DNA of 49,945 bases. Source: Mesorhizobium sp. GTDB taxonomy: Bacteria; Pseudomonadota; Alphaproteobacteria; Rhizobiales; Rhizobiaceae. Each line of letters starts with the position of its first letter. Positions within the stretch are counted from its first letter, which is position 1. The stretch spans positions 1 to 49,945 of the forward strand of contig NZ_SUEG01000017.1 in assembly GCF_005063415.1 (NCBI RefSeq), read 5' to 3'. Positions 1 through 9,455 of this stretch are shown here, one piece after another. The notes beneath the pieces were generated by a model. It worked only from the letters and a program-made list of their open reading frames with translations, had not been told where the DNA came from and did no database searches. A program made the translations under genes and the position numbers.

Positions 1-42
1 GGCGCCGGCAAGCGAAGCGTAGGTTTCATCCGCTGAAAGCAT
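1..42 (-). CDS. possible 5' end of a gene running off the window
   Basis: Two bases after the dapE stop codon an ATG opens a frame that reads about 14 codons (M-L-S-A-D-E-T-Y...) to the window edge without a stop. The spacing would suit a gene co-transcribed behind dapE. No clear Shine-Dalgarno is seen and the fragment is too short to identify, so this is only a candidate. Confidence 0.25.
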   Translation of the reverse strand, partial: MLSADETYASLAGA

Positions 43-44
43 CA

Positions 45-1244
45 CTAGGATATGTCCTGCGCAAACCAGTCTTCAACGAAGCGCAGATAAATCTGCGTCA
101 GCGTCTCGAGGTCGGCAATCGCCACGCGTTCGTCGACCATGTGCATGGTCTTGCCGACAAGTCCGAATTCGACCACCGGACAATAATCCTTGATGAAGCG
201 GGCATCGGAGGTGCCGCCGGAGGTGGAGAGCGCCGGCTTCCTGCCGGTCACCGCCTTGATCGAGCCGCCAAGCGTCTCGATCAACCTGTCGTCGCGTGTC
301 AGGAAAACATGGCTCGGCCCGTCGCGCCAAGCGATCTCGTAGTCGACCGGCGTCTTCTTGCCGGCGCGGTATTTCTTGCGTTTCGCCGCCCGGTCGAGGC
401 GGTTGTGGATCTCGGCCTGGATCGTCTCGGCGGTCCATGTGTCGTTGAAGCGAATATTGAAGGCCGCCGCCGCCTTCGCCGGGATCACGTTGGTGGCGGG
501 GTTGCCGACATCGATAGAAGTGACCTCAAGATTGGTCGGCTGGAAATCCCTTGTTCCGTTATCGAAGACCGGGTGAAGCAAGGCGTCGACCAGCGTTACC
601 AGGCCACGCACCGGGTTGTCGGCTAGCTGCGGGTAGGCGGCGTGGCCCTGGCGACCGTTGACGGTGACCGTGCCCGACAGCGAGCCGCGCCGGCCGATCT
701 TGATCATATCGCCGAGCGCGTCGGGATTGGTCGGCTCGCCGACGATCGCAGCATGCCATTTCTCGCCCTTGGCAGCCGCCCATTCGAGCAGCTTCGTCGT
801 GCCGTTGATCGCCGGCCCTTCCTCATCGCCGGTTATCAGCAGCGAGACCGACCCCTTCGGGCCGCCCTTCTGCGCGATATGTCGCGCTACCGCCGCGACG
901 AAACAAGCAATGCCGCCCTTCATGTCGACGGCGCCGCGGCCGAACATCTCGCCATTGGCGATGTCGGCGGCAAAGGGCGGGTGCGTCCAGGCTGTTTCAT
1001 CGCCCACCGGCACCACATCGGTATGGCCGGCAAACATCAGATGCGGGCCGTTGCCGGAACGCCGCGCGTAAAGGTTCTCGATGTCAGGTGTGCCGGATTC
1101 GGAAAACACCGGGCGCTCGACGGCAAAGCCGAGCGGCTTCAACATTTCTTCCAGCGCGCTCAGCGCACCGCCTTCGGTGGGCGTCACGGAAGCGCAGCGG
1201 ATGAGAGCAGCCAGGTTTCGGGTCGGATCGGTAGGCAGCGTCAT
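45..1244 (-). CDS. dapE: succinyl-diaminopimelate desuccinylase
   Basis: Hydrolyses N-succinyl-LL-2,6-diaminopimelate to LL-diaminopimelate and succinate, in the succinylase branch of lysine/peptidoglycan synthesis; cytoplasmic, di-zinc M20 family. From the chosen ATG the protein is 399 aa, normal for DapE. Visible metal-site motifs are GHTDVVP (H74, D76), [10 protein letters not shown] (bridging Asp107) and TGDEEG (Glu141/142); the dimerisation domain lies roughly at 180-290. The frame opens nine codons upstream at a TTG, but the ATG before T-L-P-T-D-P fits the family better. Neither start has a convincing ribosome-binding site. The partner dapD lies 3.7 kb away on the same strand. Confidence 0.95.
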   Translation of the reverse strand: MTLPTDPTRNLAALIRCASVTPTEGGALSALEEMLKPLGFAVERPVFSESGTPDIENLYARRSGNGPHLMFAGHTDVVPVGDETAWTHPPFAADIANGEMFGRGAVDMKGGIACFVAAVARHIAQKGGPKGSVSLLITGDEEGPAINGTTKLLEWAAAKGEKWHAAIVGEPTNPDALGDMIKIGRRGSLSGTVTVNGRQGHAAYPQLADNPVRGLVTLVDALLHPVFDNGTRDFQPTNLEVTSIDVGNPATNVIPAKAAAAFNIRFNDTWTAETIQAEIHNRLDRAAKRKKYRAGKKTPVDYEIAWRDGPSHVFLTRDDRLIETLGGSIKAVTGRKPALSTSGGTSDARFIKDYCPVVEFGLVGKTMHMVDERVAIADLETLTQIYLRFVEDWFAQDIS

Positions 1245-1373
1245 GGGCAAAAGCGATAGTCGAAAGCGCAAGGCCTGTCACGGCCAGACATAGGGGCCAG
1301 CCATGCCGCCGACATTATGGTTTTCATGTCGTATAACTGCGGCAAGGCCTCTCCACCAGGACAGGGCCATCGC

Positions 1374-2405
1374 ATGGTCACGCGTGGCAAGACAATCCTA
1401 ATCGCCGGTGCCGGCAGTATCGGATGCTACGCCGGCGGCTGCCTGATACTTGCCGGGCGAAAGGTGGTTCTGCTGGCGCGACCGCGCATCGAGCAGGCGC
1501 TGCAAAAAGGTGGATTGCGCATCACCGACCGTGATGGCCGCGACAGTTCCGTCAGGGCGGAGGCATTGTCGGTCACCGCCGATCCGGCCGCGGCATTCCT
1601 CCGTGCCGATGTCATCCTGGTAACGGTCAAGAGCGGCGCGACGCAAGACATGGCCGGGCTTATTGCCGCCCATGCCCGACCGGATGCGGTGATACTCAGT
1701 CTGCAGAACGGCGTCGACAATGCCGATAAATTGCGAGCGCATCTCACCGCCCGGCGGGTGCTCGCGGGCATGGTGCCGTTCAACGTGGTTCAATCGCCGG
1801 AGGGCGAATTGCCGCTTCGCCTGCACCGCGCCAGCGGCGGCAAGGTGATGATCGAACAGGGTCCGACAGGCCTTGACGAACTGCTTGACGTCGAAGGGTT
1901 TGCCGTCGCCACGCGTGGTGACATCGAAGCGGTGCTATGGGGCAAACTGCTGCTCAACCTCAACAACGCGCTGGTGGCGCTTTCCGGCCTGCCGCTGGCG
2001 GCAGAGCTTGCCGATCGCCGCTGACGGCTGATCCTGGCCGGCCAGATCGACGAAGCATTGGCGGCAATGACGGCGACAGGCATCGAACCCGCTCGCATCG
2101 CTGGCCTGCGTCCCGCACTGCTGCCGAAAGTGCTTCGCCTGCCCGACTGGCTGATCAAGTTCTTGGCGCGGCGGATGCTTGCCATCGACCCGGCCGCGCG
2201 TTCGTCGATGTGGGATGACCTTCAGCGCCGCCGGCCGACGGAGATCGGCGAACTGCAAGGCGCGGCCCTGCGCCTGGCCGAAAAGGCCGGCACGCCGGCA
2301 CCTTTGCTGAAGCGCGTGACGGCACTGGTGCGCGCGGCCGAACAGGAGAGGCGCGGATCGCCGTGCCTGACGCCGGAAGCCGTCGTCGCGACCGTCAGAT
2401 CGTAG
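1374..2405 (+). pseudogene. 2-dehydropantoate 2-reductase-like gene interrupted by one in-frame TGA
   Basis: The frame encodes a PanE/ApbA-family ketopantoate reductase (NADPH-dependent, pantothenate synthesis), but a TGA at 2022-2024 splits it. The first part (216 aa from ATG 1374) has the Rossmann motif GAGSIG, the LQNGVDN segment and the GKLLLNLNNAL helix. The second part continues in the same frame after the TGA and carries the conserved C-terminal SSMWDDLQRRRPTEI segment with E-L-Q-G. No indel separates the halves, so one base change (for example TGG or CGA to TGA) explains it. The first product would keep the nucleotide-binding domain but lose the C-terminal helical domain. It could be a recent pseudogene, a readthrough gene (the stop is followed by C) or a sequencing error. 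Many rhizobia carry several PanE paralogues, so loss need not cause pantothenate auxotrophy. The 3' end overlaps the convergent cyclase gene by 11 bp. Confidence 0.8.
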
Positions 2406-3495
2406 CCCGCACAGGCGTCCAGTAACGGCCCTTGCCGGTGCGCTTGGCTTCGTAGAGCGCATGGTCGGAGCAGGTGAGCAGGATTTCCGGATCGCCGCCG
2501 TCGGCGGGTGCGAATGCGCTGCCGACACTCAAGCCGACATGGATGGCGGAACCGACCCCGAGGTCGAAAGGCACCGAGACCTTTTCGATGGCCCGCTTTG
2601 CCAGGTAGGTGGCCTCGATCTCCGAGGTTGCGGGCAAAAGGATGACAAATTCATCGCCGCCGATGCGGAAGACCACGTCCCCCGGCCGGAAGCCGCGCTT
2701 CAATCGTTCGGGCACCTTGCGCAGCAGCACGTCGCCGACGGCGTGGCCAAAACGGTCGTTGACCTGTTTGAAGCCGTCGAGATCCATGCTGAGCACTGCA
2801 AACGGCTTGCCGCCATTGGCGGCCGGCGCCGCAAGGTCGCGGCACATGTCGCGCAATTTCTCCTGCAGGAAGATGCGGTTTGGCAGGCCGGTCAGCGCGT
2901 CCTTGATGGCCAGGTCGCGATTGTCCAGCTCGGCGCGGATCATGCGGGCGTTGATCGCGTGATTCTGAAGCAGCACGATGATGACGCCGGCCACATAGAA
3001 CGGCGTTTGAATTCCGACGATCGGCATTCCGGGCGCCGCAGAAAACAATGCACCGACCGCGTAAGGCACGCTTACGGCCAACATGACGAATATGGCGAAG
3101 CGCGGGGTCGCCGCATTGCGTGACGACACCACGCCAACGACACCTGCGATATTCAAGGCGGCCAGTACGGAAAGCGCCATATTCCCGCTGGCAACACAGC
3201 CATAGCAGCCGAGGCCGAAAACAACCGACCAGACACCGCTGGCTGCCATCAGGCCTGCCAGCGGCCCTTTCGAGCCGCGCCTGCTGGCCTGCTCGCATTC
3301 CCGCATCAGCAGAACGCGGACGGTGAAAAGCATCAGGTCGGCTGCGATCCAGGCGTAGGGCCACCAATCCCCGGTGGCAAATGCGGCGCTGACCGCAACC
3401 AACAGAACGCTGATGGTGCCGAACAGGACCGCGAATTTGCGGTCGAAAGTGGTGTCGAGAAGCCGTGCGCGGACGGCTTCCGGTTCCAATCTCAT
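2395..3495 (-). CDS. membrane diguanylate cyclase (GGDEF)
   Basis: Predicted to make cyclic di-GMP from two GTP at the inner membrane. The 366-aa protein has about six hydrophobic segments between residues 20 and 180, forming a membrane sensor region, then a GGDEF domain starting at DALTGLPNR near 200. The active-site loop is an intact GGDEF, preceded by RPGD five residues upstream, which matches the RxxD product-inhibition site. No EAL or HD-GYP domain follows, so it should be a pure cyclase. The ligand of the membrane part is not apparent. The start lacks a good ribosome-binding site. The gene is convergent with, and overlaps, the broken panE-like gene. Confidence 0.88.
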   Translation of the reverse strand: MRLEPEAVRARLLDTTFDRKFAVLFGTISVLLVAVSAAFATGDWWPYAWIAADLMLFTVRVLLMRECEQASRRGSKGPLAGLMAASGVWSVVFGLGCYGCVASGNMALSVLAALNIAGVVGVVSSRNAATPRFAIFVMLAVSVPYAVGALFSAAPGMPIVGIQTPFYVAGVIIVLLQNHAINARMIRAELDNRDLAIKDALTGLPNRIFLQEKLRDMCRDLAAPAANGGKPFAVLSMDLDGFKQVNDRFGHAVGDVLLRKVPERLKRGFRPGDVVFRIGGDEFVILLPATSEIEATYLAKRAIEKVSVPFDLGVGSAIHVGLSVGSAFAPADGGDPEILLTCSDHALYEAKRTGKGRYWTPVRATI

Positions 3496-3728
3496 CGGCG
3501 AAGAGAACCAGGCAAACAGGCGAGCGCCGGCGCTCCACGTTTTGCGCGGCTCCTCGGTGGTCAGAGATAGGTCGCTTGCCAGTCGAGCGCTCCGTGCCGG
3601 TCGACACAGTCTTCGCCGGCATGCTGGGCGAGGGTGATTAACATTCGCTTAGAGCATCCGGCGCAAAGCCGGGGTTTTGGAACTCCCCGCTCTGCCGCTC
3701 TCGCGGATCTGCCGCCGGCTCGCGGGTT

Positions 3729-4517
3729 TTAGCTTGCCGGCCCCGGTTGTTTGCGGACCGCAGGCCGACGCGGCGGACCCGGCTCGGGATCGGTTTTCGC
3801 CACATGTGCCGGCTGCCCATGAGGGGTTTCGATCAGCGTGATCTTCTGCCAGATCTTTCGCGACAGGTTCGAAGCCAAGTTCTCGATGTCATTGACGCCG
3901 TCGATGACCACGGCGTCATTCACCGATTGCGCGAACAGCGCGGCGATCTTGCCGGTGATCGACAGCATTTCGGAGCAATAGTCGAGATAGCGGGCAAGGT
4001 CGGCGGCGTTGGTGATGCGGGCTGGCGAATGCGCAGTCGGCTTGAAACTGGCTGAAAGTGCTGCCGGATCCTTGGTCAGCTGGTGCATGTCGATGACGTG
4101 GATCAGCGACCGCAGCCCGTGGAGCTGGCGGAACACCCGCTTGCGCTTGATCCGCTCCTCGGAGCGGATCAGAGCCAGGAAGCCCAGCACCGCGAGGATG
4201 ATCATGTTGAGGGAGGCTTCGATGCCTTGCACCGACTGGAAGGCATCGTGGTTTCCCGAAATGCGGCCAAGCGGCAGGATTGTGCCGACGAACAGGAACA
4301 TCAGCGCTCCGACGACGAAGGCGGCGATGATGACGCCGCGCAGCCACCAGATCGGCGCCTCCAGCGCCTTGGCTGCCTTTGCCAGATCGCGCGACAGCGA
4401 CACGAGCTCGGCGGCGACGCCGCGCAGGCCTGCATCGGGAAAGCGTTCGGCGACGCGGCCTTCCAGCCGTTCGGCGGTTTCGAGGATCAGTTTCGGATTA
4501 AGCGAGCGATAGCGCAT
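3729..4517 (-). CDS. hypothetical protein with two membrane segments
   Basis: Unrecognised 262-aa protein. Visible parts are an N-terminal, probably helical stretch (about 1-50), two transmembrane helices (about 57-80 and 100-118), a basic linker (SEERIKRKR) and a C-terminal soluble region that is probably helical, ending in a proline-rich tail with many charged residues. No catalytic motif stands out. The ribosome-binding site is weak. It lies 21 bp downstream of a DUF805 gene and on the same strand as dapD, so the three may be co-transcribed. The 233 bp between its stop and the upstream GGDEF gene hold only weak hairpins. Confidence 0.75.
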   Translation of the reverse strand: MRYRSLNPKLILETAERLEGRVAERFPDAGLRGVAAELVSLSRDLAKAAKALEAPIWWLRGVIIAAFVVGALMFLFVGTILPLGRISGNHDAFQSVQGIEASLNMIILAVLGFLALIRSEERIKRKRVFRQLHGLRSLIHVIDMHQLTKDPAALSASFKPTAHSPARITNAADLARYLDYCSEMLSITGKIAALFAQSVNDAVVIDGVNDIENLASNLSRKIWQKITLIETPHGQPAHVAKTDPEPGPPRRPAVRKQPGPAS

Positions 4518-4538
4518 GAAAAAATGTCCGATCGGCGC

Positions 4539-4916
4539 TCAGGGTTCGGCCGGTGCGTTGGTGCGCTTGCCGTAGCGGTTAGGGCCGGGTTGCCCCGGAA
4601 ACAGGCAAAGCACGAGAAAAGCGATGATCGAGACAACCGGCACGAACAGCACCAGCGCCGCAACGCCCGGCTTGTCGAGGTCGTGCAATCGCTTCACCGC
4701 CAGCACCACGTTCGACCAAAGCGAGGCAATGAAGGCGATGAAGAAAATGACCGACCACATGTTGCTCTCGGTGGTGCCTTCCGGCACCAGCGTGAAACGG
4801 TAGAGCGGGAAGGCCTGTATGATGGCCACCAGCAGTCCTCCAAGAAAATAGGCCGCGCGGCTGACGCGGCCCGAAGCTTTGAAGAAAAGCCAGATAAGGT
4901 CAGATCCGTCAGGCAA
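4539..4916 (-). CDS. DUF805 small membrane protein
   Basis: A 125-aa inner-membrane protein matching DUF805 by its pattern: an N-terminal F-x-x-S-G-R-V-S-R-A-x-Y-F box, about four hydrophobic helices, the conserved V-K-R-L-H-D-L-D-K-P-G turn in the middle, and a C-terminal G-x-N-R-Y-G motif. The family's function is not established. The only plausible start is TTG at 4916, with a GGATGGA purine run several bases upstream; no ATG exists in the N-terminal part. It begins 30 bp after dapD ends, suggesting a shared transcript. Confidence 0.85.
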   Translation of the reverse strand: MPDGSDLIWLFFKASGRVSRAAYFLGGLLVAIIQAFPLYRFTLVPEGTTESNMWSVIFFIAFIASLWSNVVLAVKRLHDLDKPGVAALVLFVPVVSIIAFLVLCLFPGQPGPNRYGKRTNAPAEP

Positions 4917-4946
4917 GCGAATTCCATCCGTATTCGTTGGGAAAGA

Positions 4947-5801
4947 TCAATCGCGAAGCAATTCGTTGATCGAGGTCTTGGAACGGGTCCTGGCGTCGAC
5001 CCGCTTGACGATGACGGCGCAGTAAAGGCTGGGGCCGGGCTCGTTGTTTGGCAAAGGCTTGCCCGGCAGCGAGCCGGCGACGACGACGGAATTAGGCGGC
5101 ACCTCGCCGTAAAACACCTCGCCAGTGGCGCGGTCGACGATCTTGGTCGACTGGCCGATGAAGACGCCCATGCCGAGCACCGAGCCTTCGCGCACGATGC
5201 AGCCTTCGACCACTTCGGAACGGGCGCCGATGAAGCAATTGTCCTCGATGATGGTTGGGCCGGCCTGCATCGGCTCCAGCACGCCGCCGATGCCGACGCC
5301 GCCCGACAGATGCACATTCTTGCCGATCTGGGCACAGGAGCCGACCGAAGCCCAGGTGTCGACCATGGTGCCGCTGTCGACATAGGCGCCGACGTTGACG
5401 AAGGACGGCATCAGCACGGCGCCGGGCGCGACATAGGCGGAGCGGCGCACGATCGACGACGGCACGGCGCGGAAGCCCGCTTTCTCGAAATCGACGGCGC
5501 TCCAGCCGTCGAACTTCGAGGGCACCTTGTCCCACCATACCGCCTGTCCGGGACCGCCCTTGATGATCTCCATCGGGGTGAGCCGGAAGGACAGCAGCAC
5601 CGCTTTCTTCAGCCACTGGTTGACGTGCCATTTGCCGTCGGCCTGCCGCTCGGCGACGCGGGCGACGCCCCGGTCGAGCAGGTCGAGCGCCGATTGGATG
5701 GCCTCGCGCGTCTCGCCGCGGGTTGCGGTCGAAATCGTGTCGCGTTCCTCGAAGGCGTTCTCGATAATCTCCTCGAGGCTCGCGAGATCGGGCTTCGACA
5801 T
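4947..5801 (-). CDS. dapD: 2,3,4,5-tetrahydropyridine-2,6-dicarboxylate N-succinyltransferase
   Basis: Transfers succinate from succinyl-CoA to tetrahydrodipicolinate, the committed step of the succinylase lysine pathway that ends with DapE, also in this window. The 284-aa length is typical. An N-terminal helical domain (about 1-100, with W-H-V-N-Q-W-L-K-K and the R-L-T-P-M-E segment) is followed by a left-handed beta-helix of hexapeptide repeats (about 110-240; for example [18 protein letters not shown] and [11 protein letters not shown]). ATG 5801 has a GGAG ribosome-binding site seven bases upstream. It heads a possible transcript with the DUF805 gene and the 262-aa membrane protein. Confidence 0.96.
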   Translation of the reverse strand: MSKPDLASLEEIIENAFEERDTISTATRGETREAIQSALDLLDRGVARVAERQADGKWHVNQWLKKAVLLSFRLTPMEIIKGGPGQAVWWDKVPSKFDGWSAVDFEKAGFRAVPSSIVRRSAYVAPGAVLMPSFVNVGAYVDSGTMVDTWASVGSCAQIGKNVHLSGGVGIGGVLEPMQAGPTIIEDNCFIGARSEVVEGCIVREGSVLGMGVFIGQSTKIVDRATGEVFYGEVPPNSVVVAGSLPGKPLPNNEPGPSLYCAVIVKRVDARTRSKTSINELLRD

Positions 5802-5919
5802 GAATTCGCTCCATTACCAAGCTGTTAAGGGCCGGCGCCTTAACCTGTTTGAAAGTCGCGCGGACCCTATGTGAAGGCTTGGGGAGGGTCAATCGCGGCA
5901 GCGTCACGGGACGGCGCAA

Positions 5920-6786
5920 GTGAATGATTGGACGGGTAAAGCAAATATGACTCCCATGGAAAAGGCGGGATGGACGCCGCTGCCGCATTCGGACGAGGAT
6001 CTGGAGCGGTCGAGAAGCGTGCCGGACACGCCGCAAACGCGCGCGGAGACATATCGGCTGGCCTGGAACGATCCCGATTTCATGACGCGGCGCGAGTTGC
6101 GCGCGGTCAGGCTGCAGCTCGAACTGCTGAAACCGGAGATGATCCTGGCCGAGCGCGGCATCCAATCGACCGTCATCCTGTTCGGAGGCGCCCGCATTCC
6201 CGAGCCCGGCGGCGAAGCCTGGGCGGCCAAGAACGAGACGCAGAAGAAGAACCTCGAGCAAAACAGCAAATATTACGAGGAGGCGCGCAAATTCGCCCGC
6301 CTCTGCTCACAGCAGTCGGCCACCTCGTACTATCGCGAATTCGTCGTGGTGACCGGCGGCGGGCCGGGCGTCATGGAGGCCGGCAATCGTGGCGCCGACG
6401 ATGTCGGCGCGCCTTCGATCGGTCTCAATATCGTGCTGCCGCACGAGCAGGCGCCAAACGCCTACGTGACGCCGGAACTCTGCTTCAATTTTCACTATTT
6501 CGCGGTCCGCAAGATGCATTTCGTCATGCGTGCCAAGGCCGTTGCGGTATTTCCCGGCGGCTTCGGCACGATGGACGAGTTCTTCGAAACGCTGACCCTG
6601 ATCCAGACCGGCCGCATGGAACGCGTGCCGGTCATTCTGTTCGGCAAGGCTTTCTGGGCAAGGGCAATCGACCTCGATTTCCTCGCCGAGCAAGGCACGA
6701 TCACGCCCGGCGACCAGGATATCATCGATTTCGTCGACACCGCCGACGAGGCCTGGGGGATCATTAGCCGCTTCTATAAACTTTGA
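5920..6786 (+). CDS. LOG-family (TIGR00730-like) nucleotide-binding protein
   Basis: Rossmann-like protein of the lysine-decarboxylase-like/LOG group, whose studied members are cytokinin-riboside 5'-monophosphate phosphoribohydrolases or related nucleotide hydrolases. Diagnostic motifs are FGGAR, TGGGPGVMEAGNRGA and PGGFGTMDEFFE. At 288 aa it is longer than the roughly 190-aa LOG enzymes, with an extra N-terminal stretch of about 85 residues, so it belongs to the larger bacterial subgroup with less certain activity. The start could be GTG 5920 or ATG 5947; neither has a strong ribosome-binding site. It is convergent with the HAD gene (34-bp gap). Confidence 0.85.
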   Translation: MNDWTGKANMTPMEKAGWTPLPHSDEDLERSRSVPDTPQTRAETYRLAWNDPDFMTRRELRAVRLQLELLKPEMILAERGIQSTVILFGGARIPEPGGEAWAAKNETQKKNLEQNSKYYEEARKFARLCSQQSATSYYREFVVVTGGGPGVMEAGNRGADDVGAPSIGLNIVLPHEQAPNAYVTPELCFNFHYFAVRKMHFVMRAKAVAVFPGGFGTMDEFFETLTLIQTGRMERVPVILFGKAFWARAIDLDFLAEQGTITPGDQDIIDFVDTADEAWGIISRFYKL

Positions 6787-6820
6787 CATGCAAGCAAGGA
6801 CTTGAAGCGCGCCGGCTGCC

Positions 6821-7528
6821 TCAAGCAGGGACTTCGACGATCGCCGTGAGAAAGCCGGCGAGATCGTCGGTGACGAAGTCCACATCGTCCTCATTGGCCG
6901 GGTCGCGTTCCCAGATTTCCGAGAAGGTCGGCTCGAAATTGCGCGGCACCACCAGCACCGTGGTCATGCCCAGCGATTTCGGCACCGATAGGTTGCGGGC
7001 GAGGTCTTCGAACATCACCGCATTTTGCCCGGTGACGGCGTGGAGTTCGGCAAATTTCTCATAGGATTGCCGCGCCGGCTTGGGGTTCAGTCCGGCTGCG
7101 ACGATATCGAAAATATCGTCGAAATGCTCGAGAATGCCCAACTGCCGCGCGGTGCGTTCGGCATGCCGGCGATCCCCGTTGGTGAAGATGAATTTACGGC
7201 CGGGAAGCTGGCGTATGGCGGTGCCGAGGACGGGATCTGGAACCAGCCAGGAATAATCGATGTCGTGGACCTTCTCGAGAAAATCATCGGGGTCGATGCC
7301 GTGGCGCGTCATCAATCCGTTCAGTGTCGTGCCGTATTCGCGGTAGAGCTCCTTTTGCAGCTTGCGTGCTTCCTCGCGCGGCAGCGTCAGCAATTCTCCG
7401 ACATAGGCGGTCATCTTCACATCGATCTGCGAGAACAGATTCGAATGATGCGGATAAAGCGTGTTGTCGAGATCGAACACCCAGTCGGTGACATGGGCAA
7501 AGCGGGCGGGGTCGGGAAGTGTGGTCAT
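6821..7528 (-). CDS. HAD-family pyrimidine 5'-nucleotidase
   Basis: Haloacid dehalogenase-like hydrolase of the pyrimidine 5'-nucleotidase type, expected to dephosphorylate pyrimidine nucleotides; cytoplasmic. With ATG 7528 (AAGGA ribosome-binding site) it is 235 aa. HAD motif I is FDLDNTLYP (nucleophile D19, acid D21), motif II is IFTNGDRRHAERTA, motif III is GLNPKPA and motif IV is MFEDLARNL. The small helical cap lies between motifs I and II. The frame extends 16 codons further upstream, but that extension does not look like the family. In many rhizobia this gene lies near argB and dapD, as here. Confidence 0.88.
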   Translation of the reverse strand: MTTLPDPARFAHVTDWVFDLDNTLYPHHSNLFSQIDVKMTAYVGELLTLPREEARKLQKELYREYGTTLNGLMTRHGIDPDDFLEKVHDIDYSWLVPDPVLGTAIRQLPGRKFIFTNGDRRHAERTARQLGILEHFDDIFDIVAAGLNPKPARQSYEKFAELHAVTGQNAVMFEDLARNLSVPKSLGMTTVLVVPRNFEPTFSEIWERDPANEDDVDFVTDDLAGFLTAIVEVPA

Positions 7529-7690
7529 ACGGTCCTTATGGCACGAAACGATCTTTCTAACAGGAGGTTTATCCACAACCTATGCGCGTCCTGGGTGATG
7601 AAAATGGCACTATGATTAAAATCTTAAGCATCACCGAAAGGTGACATTCAGCGCTTTGCTGGAACCAACACGGACCAGTGGGAGCAAGCG

Positions 7691-8452
7691 ATGAATCGCA
7701 TAATTCTAAAGTCTGCCGCCATCGCTTTCGCCTCCGTCGCCGTCTCGCTTTTGCTGACGCTGATCGTCGTGCCGGCAATGGGTTTTCCGATCAATCGCAC
7801 CATCTGGTTGACTTCCACCGTCTGCCCGCTGGCCCTTGCCTGGGGCGTCGGCGCCTATACGTTCTGGCAGGGCGAAAGGTTGCAGACCGCCCATCGCGAG
7901 CTCGCCCGTGCCCATGCCCAACTCGCCGCCGCGCACAGGCGCTTGGCGGAAAAGGCGAGCCGCGACGACATGACCGGCATGCTCAACCGCGAAAGCTTCT
8001 TTGCCGCGCTCGACGGCTCCCGGCGTAAATTCGATCGCGGGGCATTGCTGATCATCGATGCCGATCATTTCAAGACCATCAACGACAGCTACGGCCATCT
8101 GATCGGCGACGATGCGCTGCTCCTGATCGCAAACGCGATAGAGCGTGGCGTGCGCAGCGGCGACGTGCTTGGCCGTATCGGCGGCGAGGAATTCTGCGCC
8201 CTTCTGATCGGCGCCACCGAACACGAGGCCAGGCGCGTCGCCGAGCGCATCCGCCGTGAAGTCGAGCGTATCCGTTTCCGGCCCGTCGACGAACGAACGG
8301 TTCCGCTGACAGTCAGTATTGGCGGCATCACCTGCGGCAAGGACGCCGCAGTGTCGGAGCTGATGCGCGGCGCCGACCAGCGGCTTTACGAGGCCAAGCA
8401 TCGCGGCCGCAATCTGTCGATCATCGACCGCGATATTTCCGAAGCCGCCTGA
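7691..8452 (+). CDS. membrane-anchored diguanylate cyclase (GGDEF type, GGEEF motif)
   Basis: Second predicted cyclic di-GMP synthase of the window. The 253-aa protein has two transmembrane helices (about 5-27 and 37-57) with a very short periplasmic loop, an alanine-rich linker that is probably a coiled coil (about 60-90), then a GGDEF domain from DDMTGMLNRESFF to the C-terminus. The active-site loop is GGEEF, a functional variant, and RSGD five residues upstream is an intact RxxD inhibition site. ATG 7691 has a GGGAG ribosome-binding site. No partner gene is adjacent. A short GC hairpin overlaps its stop codon. Confidence 0.88.
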   Translation: MNRIILKSAAIAFASVAVSLLLTLIVVPAMGFPINRTIWLTSTVCPLALAWGVGAYTFWQGERLQTAHRELARAHAQLAAAHRRLAEKASRDDMTGMLNRESFFAALDGSRRKFDRGALLIIDADHFKTINDSYGHLIGDDALLLIANAIERGVRSGDVLGRIGGEEFCALLIGATEHEARRVAERIRREVERIRFRPVDERTVPLTVSIGGITCGKDAAVSELMRGADQRLYEAKHRGRNLSIIDRDISEAA

Positions 8453-8483
8453 GCCTTGGCGGCCGCTAACAAGACCTAACCTT

Positions 8484-9317
8484 TCAGACCTTTGCCGGAT
8501 CGAGCGCCGGCTCGCCTTTGCGGCGCGCCACGATCGCCGCAAGATCGGCGGTCTCGAAAGCATCACGCAGGGCGTCGAACGACGGCAGCACGAAATAGGC
8601 ACGCTGGAACTTGTCGATCTCGTAGCCGGTGCGCATTACGGTTTCCAGGTCGAAGGGGACATGGTGCGCGTCGCCGCCTTCGACCGCGAACTGGAGCTCC
8701 GTGAAGGATGACATCAGCCCGGCGCCGAAAGCCTTCAGCGGCTGGCCCGGCTCGCGCATCAGCCCGTATTCGACGGTGTACCAGTAAAGCCTGGTGATCA
8801 TCTCGTCGCCGCCGAGCGCAATCACGCTGTCGGCCTTCTTGCCATACATCTGCATGAAGTCGGCAAAGACCGGCTGCGTCAGGATCGGCACGTGACCGAA
8901 GAAATCGTGGAACATGTCGGGCTCGACGATATAGTCGAGCTCCTTTTGGGTTCGCAGCCAGTTGGTGACCGGGAACCGGCGGTTGGCGAGGTGGTCGAAG
9001 AACGGCTGGGCGGGAATGAGCCCCGGCACCGCGACGATCTCCCAGCCGGTAAGCTTGCGCAGCTTCTCGCTGACCTCACCGAAATCCGGGATCTTGTCGA
9101 GAAGGCCGAGCGCCGCAACGCCATCGAGATAGGAATGGTGGGCGAGCTTCCTGGTCAGCTTCGTCTGGCGGTCGCACAGCGTGCGCCACACCGCCTGTTC
9201 TTCGTCGCTATAATTGTAGCCCTGCGCCACGGTGAAATCGGCACGGCAGACCGAATAATCGCCGCGAAGACCTCGCGCCGCGCATTCTCGGGCATAGTCG
9301 GCAACGCTCATGTTCAT
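8484..9317 (-). CDS. phhA: phenylalanine 4-hydroxylase
   Basis: Pterin-dependent non-haem iron enzyme that converts phenylalanine to tyrosine, opening phenylalanine catabolism. From ATG 9317 (AGGAGA ribosome-binding site six bases upstream) it is 277 aa, the bacterial monomeric length without the regulatory domain of animal enzymes. The iron ligands are visible in the HDFFGH motif (H137 and H142) and in YWYTVEYG (E184). Seven upstream codons in the same frame lie before the ribosome-binding site and are excluded. The divergent Lrp/AsnC gene 138 bp away is the likely regulator. Confidence 0.95.
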   Translation of the reverse strand: MNMSVADYARECAARGLRGDYSVCRADFTVAQGYNYSDEEQAVWRTLCDRQTKLTRKLAHHSYLDGVAALGLLDKIPDFGEVSEKLRKLTGWEIVAVPGLIPAQPFFDHLANRRFPVTNWLRTQKELDYIVEPDMFHDFFGHVPILTQPVFADFMQMYGKKADSVIALGGDEMITRLYWYTVEYGLMREPGQPLKAFGAGLMSSFTELQFAVEGGDAHHVPFDLETVMRTGYEIDKFQRAYFVLPSFDALRDAFETADLAAIVARRKGEPALDPAKV

Positions 9318-9455
9318 GGCTGCTCTCCTAGAAATCATGATCAGCGGATTGTCGGCAATTCTAGCGGAATGGCGGGAGGCAAATCAGCTTTGATGGTGGC
9401 TCAAATGCGGGGTTGGAGGTAAAAGACTCCACGATCGAGCTTTGGGAGAGTGAAA

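Noticed and set aside
2022..2024. Selenocysteine reading of the TGA in panE
   Set aside because: No selenocysteine site is known in this family at that position and no SECIS-like hairpin was seen just after the codon.
4083..5828. A 581-codon open frame on the plus strand
   Set aside because: It lies antisense to dapD, the DUF805 gene and the 262-aa membrane protein; its composition (His, Asp, Arg rich) is typical of a GC-rich shadow frame.
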